Of a stretch of DNA of 64,000 nt, positions 57,171-64,000 are shown piece after piece. Origin of the DNA: Annona cherimola (taxonomy: Eukaryota; Streptophyta; Magnoliopsida; Magnoliales; Annonaceae); the NCBI GenBank assembly GCA_030490835.1, contig CM059971.1, positions 38,364,012 to 38,428,011 of the forward strand, in the 5' to 3' direction. Below the pieces are notes generated by a model, which saw only the letters and a program-made list of their open reading frames with translations, was not told where the DNA came from and did not search any database. How positions within the stretch are numbered: position 1 is the stretch's first letter; every line of letters begins with the position of its first letter. The position numbers and the translations under genes are program-made.

Positions 57171-57447
57171 GGGCGTGTTTGTTTTTAATAAAAACTTTTT
57201 ACACTAAAACTTTTCACTCTCCATAATTACCATATTTTAAAATTATTTCTTTATATCTTCTTATACAACTACCCTATTTTTTAATCATTTTTACATTACT
57301 ACCCATACAACTAACCTAACTATTTTAACTTTATTCTCTTTACAACTCATCATTACCCCTTTTATATTACACCATTTTTTATTAATTTAACAACTTTTAC
57401 ACTAAAAACTTTTCATCCAAAAGTTTTATCACTTCCCAAACAAACCC
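57171..57447. mobile_element. Tourist-like MITE, GGGTGTGTTTGG family
   Basis: Starts gggcgtgtttg, ends caaacaaaccc, flanked by gaa on both sides (57168-57170 and 57448-57450). Inner phrases match the other copies (caactaccctattttttaat, tttacactaaaaactttt). 277 bases. Confidence 0.8.
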
Positions 57448-57739
57448 GAAGTCAAGGGAAATAATAAAAGCTAAGAGACAAAGTAAACTTGATTCTTAAT
57501 TGATAACAAATTCTGCAAATCCTAATGCATGTTACAAAGATAAGCTTGTTTCTAAAGGGCATGGTGAACTCATGAATAAAACAAATAAAATGCAAATCTA
57601 ACACACTTAGCAAGGGTTACTAATTAGATGCTTTCTGATAATTTTTACTTTTTATTAAATCCAATCAAATAAATTTTTTGTCAATTTGTATTTATTTAAG
57701 AATTCTAAACTCAGAATTGTTATATGTTATGCATTCATG

Positions 57740-58330
57740 TTCAAACTTTAATTGTAACGTATATTACTCTCAAATGATTTTTGAATTGAAATTTTTTTTT
57801 GTGTTACACAGTCATTTTCAAAATTTAAGTAATAATATACTTACTGTCAAATGATTTTTAAAACTTTACAAATTAGAAATTCCTAATATATATGATTTTT
57901 GGACATTCAATTTCAAAATTTAATGGTAACATATATTACTCTCAAATGATTTTTGAATCGAAAACTTATACACATTGGGTGTGTTTGGGAAGTGGTAAAA
58001 CTCTTGGATGAAGAGTTTTTGGTGTAAAAGTTGTTAAATTGGTAGAAAATGATGGATGTGATTGGGGTAATGATGAGGTATAAAGACAATAAGGTTAAAT
58101 AGATAGGTTAGTTGTATGAGTAGTTGTGTAAAAATGATTAGAAAATCGGGTAGCTGTATAGGAAGATGTGAAGAAATAGTTTTAAAATATGGTAGTTATG
58201 GAGAATGAAAAGTTTTAAATTGAAAAGTTTTAGCTTGACATTTTCTTTTCATTGCCAAACACGCCCATCGTATGATCATTTTCAAAAATTACTGGTAACG
58301 TATTAACTGTCAAATTTTTTTATTTTTCAC
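57740..58330. repeat. Short tandem array split by a MITE
   Basis: Phrases like ttcaaaatttaatggtaaca plus tatattactctcaaatgatt recur near 57740, 57815, 57912 and 58277. The first and third units are about 173 bases apart and most alike, suggesting a two-part unit. The MITE at 57977-58266 sits between the third and fourth. Confidence 0.6.
57977..58266. mobile_element. Tourist-like MITE, GGGTGTGTTTGG family
   Basis: Starts gggtgtgtttgggaag, ends ccaaacacgccc, flanked by att and atc (a 3-bp duplication with one change). 290 bases, the closest in length and sequence to the copy in the viral coat protein region. Confidence 0.8.
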
Positions 58331-60496
58331 AAAACATAAATATCTAATTTATGTGATTTTTGGAATCTCAAATAAAGGTGTATATCGATTAATATTGTCA
58401 TTAGTTTGGATTTAATAAAAAATTTAATAAATAGTCAACCAATTGGATGGAAAAAGTCAACCAATTGGATCGAATCATTCCATGCAGCTGGTTACATGGA
58501 GTTGGTACCCTTTATCAAGTTTATGTTGGTTTTGATCGGTGGATGTTTTCATCAAAAAATTGAACAACCAAATAAAATTTCTTTAGAGATATTTACCAAT
58601 GAACAAATCCTACTTCAGGCGCAGTCAGCATCTTTGCATTTGTTGTTACTATAGTTAGTGAATTTTCCTTGGCTGAGTCTAAAGCTGATCGGATTGGTTC
58701 TTGATCTACCTTGGTGCTGTACTGCTGCCTGAATCTTGAATCTTAATTGCTCTCAATATACATTACCCTTTCTTCTCCTTCCTGACCCAAAGGTCTATTT
58801 GCCTGCTTCCTTTATCAAGTCAATCAATATTCCCAGTTCCTCACTACCTGCTCCATGATGTAGCTATCTGTCCCTAAATTTGGCCATGGCCTTCTAGCTG
58901 ACGAATGGGCATTGAGAGTTAGTTGTAGATTGCTGCGTTAGTTTTGCCCGATATCTGAAGAGGTATTAAATGGAGATTGAGAGTTGGCTGCAAATCCGCC
59001 AGACTGCAGGTTACTCCTTTTAATTTTTACTTTTACCTCGTGTACTTCTAGTCTTTTATCTAGATATTGTTAAGCAAACTCTTTCCAACTCAAAAAATCA
59101 TGTGGCTATGGTTGAATTCTTAAACTAAAGACAAGTTGCAATGGAACATCTTAAAGGTGACCTTGTTCAATTTTGATTGGGAGCGCTGCTGTTAAGGAAG
59201 AATAAATATTGACTCTGGTTATGGATGGAAGTAAATTTAGTTAGCTCTGCTTGGTTGAGAAAGAAAAAAGATTCGTAGAAGAGCGATTACCAATTTAATT
59301 TGTGTAGTCTAAAAACATCATATCAATTTTAGTTCTTAAAGAAGGGCAACAAAGAAATTTGGTTAGTATAATAGCAGCATACATTTAAAGGCTTCTCCTC
59401 AAAAAAAAAAAAAAAAAAAGAAAAAAATTTAAAAGCTAAAGATAGACAACTGACAAGATGAAGCAAGATGTATCCATTACTAAAACTTCAATTAATCGCG
59501 GAGATAATCAATGTAGTTAGTGCATGTGCTATATCTTTTACTTCGAAAGATGTAATCTATAAGTAATTTTTGGATGACATGGATGAAGCGCAATAATGTA
59601 CAATGGGTGGAGAGGGAAAGATTGTAGGAGCTAGCAAAGAATTTATGGGTATATCATTTAGAACAAGAGGTAATATGGGTAATCAATCTTGAAAATTATC
59701 TGTGATGTACAATTATAGTAGCAAACTACGGATGTTAAAAAGAGAAAAGGTTTGTAGATGACATACTGGCTAAAGGAATTCTTCCTACCGTGTCTGAACT
59801 CCAAAGAAACATCCATTATTTAATCACTATTCAGAACCAGTTGTGATTTAAAAAGTTTTTTTTTGTCTTGTCTGGAACTGGTTCAACTGTTCAGTCAAAT
59901 CATTTTGAACCGTGATGTCAGAAACTGTGACATCAAAAGAATTTTGTTGGGTACTTCGAACTTTTCTTAATAATGTTGAAGTTTTTTAAAAAAAATATGA
60001 CAAGTTTTAGCAATTTCAAAAGAAGTCTTTCCAATATGTGCATCATTTTAATTCCTACCACAAAAATATACTGTTCCAATCCGCACCACAATAATCCATC
60101 AAGACTGCCATTTAAGCAGTCAAACAAAGAAACAGAAAAATGCAAGATGTAAGAATCAAAACTTAGAAGGCAGAGACATAAGGGGGTGGTTTGGCAAAGG
60201 TGAAAGATGCCTTGACCAGCGACGATGGCTATATTTGTGAAATTGTAGAAGGACTGATGAGATGGAATGGGCATTGTTACAGTTACTAGAAATAGAAGGG
60301 ATGACTGATTTGTTGAAGAACTAAGCAATCTCCTGGGAACTTACAACTCAGCTGCTGATCCTTCACTCCCAGCAATCGTTTCTAGTTCTTTCCATTGTTC
60401 TTACAGTGGTCATCAGTTTTTGGTGGCGATGGCAGTGGGTTAAAAATCCCTAGTGTTGCTGGCAATTGGAGAAGGGAGAGGCAAATCCAACCTCAA
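58331..60496. other. No recognised gene
   Basis: Contains a tandem pair of gtcaaccaattggat near 58433-58471 and an A run near 59401-59419. Frames at 58406-58654 and 59933-60328 show no known motif. Confidence 0.45.
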
Positions 60497-61553
60497 GATG
60501 CAGAGCACGGTTGTCAGAGGTGCTAGACGCACTAAGGTGCAAGAGGATCTTGGAGCCTAGGCACATGGTGCACTTTCAAGGCATGGGCATAATTAGAACA
60601 AGTTGCACCTTATATAATATTTATTTAAAAAATAGTAGTGCCTAAAACTAGTTAGTAAAAAAATAAGATTAACATTGGAAAAACAAATATATGCATACCT
60701 ATAATTCATTGGAGCAATCACTCAATTAGCAAACATATTTTAATTTTACAAAATAATTTAAAAAATTCAATTTAGGTAAGGAATCAACAATATATAATTT
60801 TAAGAAAGTTAATATACATTTTAATCATCTTTTTACATCTTTTTATAAAATTATTTTATTTATTTAAACTTTGTTCTCTTTACTTTTAATCATTACTTTT
60901 ATTATTACCCTTTTTCATTTTCCTATACAGATAATTGTGAAAGGAGCGCTCATGTGCATGACAACAATACATGTCGCCAAAGCATTGTTGTCATTTGTAT
61001 GCATGTGCATGAAAGTAGAACATGTTGCTGGAGCACCTTTGAAAAAATAAATAAAGAAGAAACAGGGGGATGGGTATCGTGATGGATGGAAAAGAAAAAG
61101 AAACAAAAAAGCAGGAGGAACGAAAAAATTTGAAGTTGGAAGCCTTGAAACGTAGCAGTAGTGCTGCATTGAATAGAGAATAAAAATGAAGTTGCACTGA
61201 AAAAGAAGAAGCAAGGCCGATAGCCAATGATTTCATCTTCTTCTCAAGTCGCAAGATTCAATTAGATGCAGCAATTGGATTTGTCGACGTCTTCATCTTT
61301 CCTTTCTTTAGGATTTTTCTCTTTGATTTTTTTCTTTCTTCTCGTTTGAAGCTTTGGACTCGTTTTTCCTTTTAAAGAAAAAAACAAAAAGCCTCTTTAA
61401 CAGGCACTCGGGTATTGGCCTTGAGTTTGCCTTCTCGGTGCACACCTGTTGGTGCCTTATTGAAGACTTGCGCCTTGCTAGGGTTTCAGAAGCACACCCT
61501 GTGCGTTAATGTGCCTTGAACCTGGGCGTGCCTTTGGCAACTATGATGCGGAG
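60497..61553. mobile_element. Mutator-like non-autonomous element, 1.04 kb
   Basis: The flanks gatgcagag (60497-60505) and gatgcggag (61545-61553) form a 9-bp target duplication with one change. The left end cacggttgtcagaggtgc is mirrored at the right end, whose complement reads atagttgccaaaggcac; both sides continue with gcgc/aaggcac-rich sequence. The inside holds part of a Tourist-like MITE (about 60800-60925) and frames without known motifs (60915-61254). The 9-bp duplication points to Mutator-like mobilisation. Confidence 0.6.
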
Positions 61554-64000
61554 GAGCATTGTTGTTGTCATCAATGGTTGGAAGATGAAGGGATGACCAT
61601 ATTTAGCTTATTAACTCATTACTAGAGTTATTTAGGGAGGTTAATACAATGCTGCCAATTGTCCTTCACAGCCATCTTTTGTTTCTTGTTGCTGCTGTCA
61701 TCCTTGTGTGCCAGTTGTCTCCTTTTGCTTTTTGGTGATTACTTTAGAATGCAGAAGGGAGAGGAACTGGTATGGGTTTTTCGTCTTTTCCTTTTAATTT
61801 TCAATTTAGAAGCTAGAACAGACTATTGTTGAACTTGTTTGCACAGTTTGATCTTCCGGTTTAAGCAATTCGAAATGGTTATTGGACAAAATAGAAAAAT
61901 TAAGGTCAACTGGATCGCCTACTATATGACTGAAACTTCAACTTCTTTTGACTGGGTGGTCTGATCTAGTTTTGAAAACACTGTATAATGATCATAAGGT
62001 TATTTTAAGGAGAGTCTAATTTATGCAATATGGATTGTTGATCATGGTTATATTAGTAAATGTAAGAAAGAAAATAAAATTAAAGGTTTGCTTGGATATA
62101 TCATGTAAAAAGGCGACATATTTTTCTCTTCAAAGTATAATCTCTTGGTTCCCAATAACATAATGTTTCTTCTAACTATATGTTTTTAATCATTATTCTT
62201 CATCCTTTCATGTAGCAAGCTCATATACTTTATCTTTATTCACTAACTGAAATTATCTCAAATTTTCTGGTTCGGAGCAATAGTCACATAAAAAAAAAAA
62301 ATTCTCAATTTTGCTAATATGACCTTGTTACTTTTTCATTTTCCTTTTAAGTCTCAAGGATGTAAAAAATATAGGAATGCGTTTCATTTATAATAATATA
62401 AATATCCTAAAAGCATGCTTTGAAAGTAGTAAATGATGCTAAATGAAAAGCTTTGGATAATCTTTTAAATTAGATTAGATACTAGGGGTAGTGAAATAGT
62501 GATATTGGGCTTCTTTGGACTTATTTTGTGGAGCTTATAGCTTGTTTGCTTGAAATAGGGGCTTGCTTATTACCGCACGACTGTGCATTAAGCCAAAAAA
62601 ATCCATTCAGAGCTTATCCATATTATGCATTTTATTACTTCTTAATGCAAAAATTTGAGCAGAAGGTATAAGTCAAGCCAAACATTCCTAAGAAGCACAA
62701 AATTTCGGTGCTTTTTCACTTACAAATATTTGGGCCAAACAGACCCTAAGACTATATTTGGCTTTACTTTTTTGCTGTAAAGTTTTAATGCGTGGCTTGT
62801 TTGAAAGAAGCCAAGCCAGGAATTTTGGCTTCTTACAAAAGCTATGGTTTCTGCTTTTATACGTAAAAAATGCCTTTAATTGGGATTTTTAAAAACCAAA
62901 CCAAACATTATTTTATGCCTTTCGAGATAAATAAGCATGTAATGATACGTGCAATGTGCAGCCAAATAGGCCCTAAGCATCATTAAAAAAAAAGAAGAAG
63001 CTATGTTTCAGGTTACAAAAGAAACTTCTATGCCTATTTTGATAGGTACATCAATGGCATGGCATGAGGTTTCTTTGGCTGGTTGGGTTTTTAATCTTCC
63101 TAAATTATCCACACAAATATTGGATAATTAACATAATATCCGGACTTACATAATTTTTGAAGGCATGCCTAGGCTCGCACCTAGTCTTAGGGTGTGCTTA
63201 TGTACATAGGAGGCACTCAAGGCTCGCCCCTTTGATAGGGCCCACCAAGGGATGCGCCTGTGGGTCAAGCCTAAGGTGTGCTTGGGGATTTTATTAAAAA
63301 TCCCGTTTCAAAAACCTAAAAACAAAAAATATTTTTAGAATGTTGAACCTTGAATCTCCTTTGCATTAGGACTCTAATGATACTTTTGAATCATATTATT
63401 TTGTTGCATTGGAATTTGTGATTATTATATGGTAGGTTTGAATTTTCTTTAAACTTTTGATAATTGTAATTTAGCATACATTTGCCTTTTGAAAGGTAAT
63501 CCTATTTTTTACTCAATAGTTTTAGGTACTACAAATTTTTTGAGAAATTTATATGAGGTGCTCCTTGCTTTAATCGAGCTCGCACCTTGAGAGCGTGGAT
63601 TTCGCTGAGGCCACATGACCCCCTTGCATCTTACTACCTTGAGCCTCTAAAAAATATACTTACAAACGAATGCAAAATCCAAACCTGTTGAATACACTAA
63701 ACCTGTTGAATACACAATGTAAAACCCATATGTGTCTCAGCAATCTTGATCTTTGAAATTGTGGTGGTATGCTCCATTGTTAACAATAAAATCGTCAAAT
63801 TCAACTAGAAAATCCAATAATTATGTATTTTTAATGCCTCTATCCATGTACTTGGCTCTCATGAATTGGATGGTCCAAATCGACTTGCATGAATGACACC
63901 CGTGATGCTAAAAAAAGATTCAATAACTTGCCACTGGATAGTCGGGTATTTTGTTTCCTACATTAGAATACAATTATTGATTGAGATGATTTTAAGGAAA
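61554..64000. other. No recognised gene; dispersed repeat fragments
   Basis: The stretch 63160-63290 (ggcatgcctaggctcgcacc and similar) shares vocabulary with the ends of the Mutator-like element, so it may be another worn copy. A 17-base phrase aaacctgttgaatacac is repeated in tandem near 63693-63716. No gene-like frame was found. Confidence 0.4.

Overview
This is a transposon-rich piece of a plant nuclear genome. Three things show it: a plant-type two-pore potassium (TPK) channel gene with an intron, plant families of Ty1/copia, Ty3/gypsy, CACTA, hAT, Mutator-like and Tourist-like elements, and an endogenous plant pararetrovirus (Caulimoviridae). The DNA is AT-rich and gene-poor. The species cannot be named from the sequence. 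No rRNA, tRNA, CRISPR array or bacterial-type operon was seen.

Layout: 1-2.8 kb holds a decayed Ty1/copia element (minus strand). 4.9-5.7 kb holds the end of a LINE split by a foldback element. 7.5-8.05 kb has two foldback elements. 9.35-12.7 kb is the only gene that looks intact: a TPK channel on the minus strand, with exon 1 at 11613-12670, a 1.8-kb intron carrying a SINE-like insertion, and exon 2 at 9683-9836. A diverged second copy of exon 2 with its own splice acceptor lies beyond it at 9354-9435. From 13 to 21 kb there are MITEs, a long LTR-like stretch and no gene. From 21.6 to 28.9 kb a young, almost intact Ty1/copia element (23501-28332, TSD gatca) sits inside a decayed CACTA element. 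From 28.9 to 43.5 kb there is mostly anonymous AT-rich DNA with degenerate tandem repeats and one CpG-rich patch at 40.3-40.8 kb that could be the 5' end of an unrecognised minus-strand gene. A non-autonomous hAT element occupies 43589-44901.

The most striking locus is 45.2-54.2 kb. About 6.1 kb of pararetroviral DNA (coat protein end, protease, reverse transcriptase, RNase H, a second large ORF, an intergenic region, a row of small ORFs, a tRNA-Met primer site and the start of the next ORF) lies between two direct repeats of about 1253 bp made of host DNA. The locus therefore looks like an LTR element but is not one. The viral polyprotein region keeps one reading frame over about 3 kb and is broken only by stop codons and by a Tourist-like MITE with a CTA target duplication.

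From 54.5 to 64 kb there is a CpG-rich candidate first exon, a Ty3/gypsy integrase end, two Tourist-like MITEs (one inside a tandem array), a Mutator-like non-autonomous element with 9-bp target duplications, and otherwise unrecognised AT-rich DNA.
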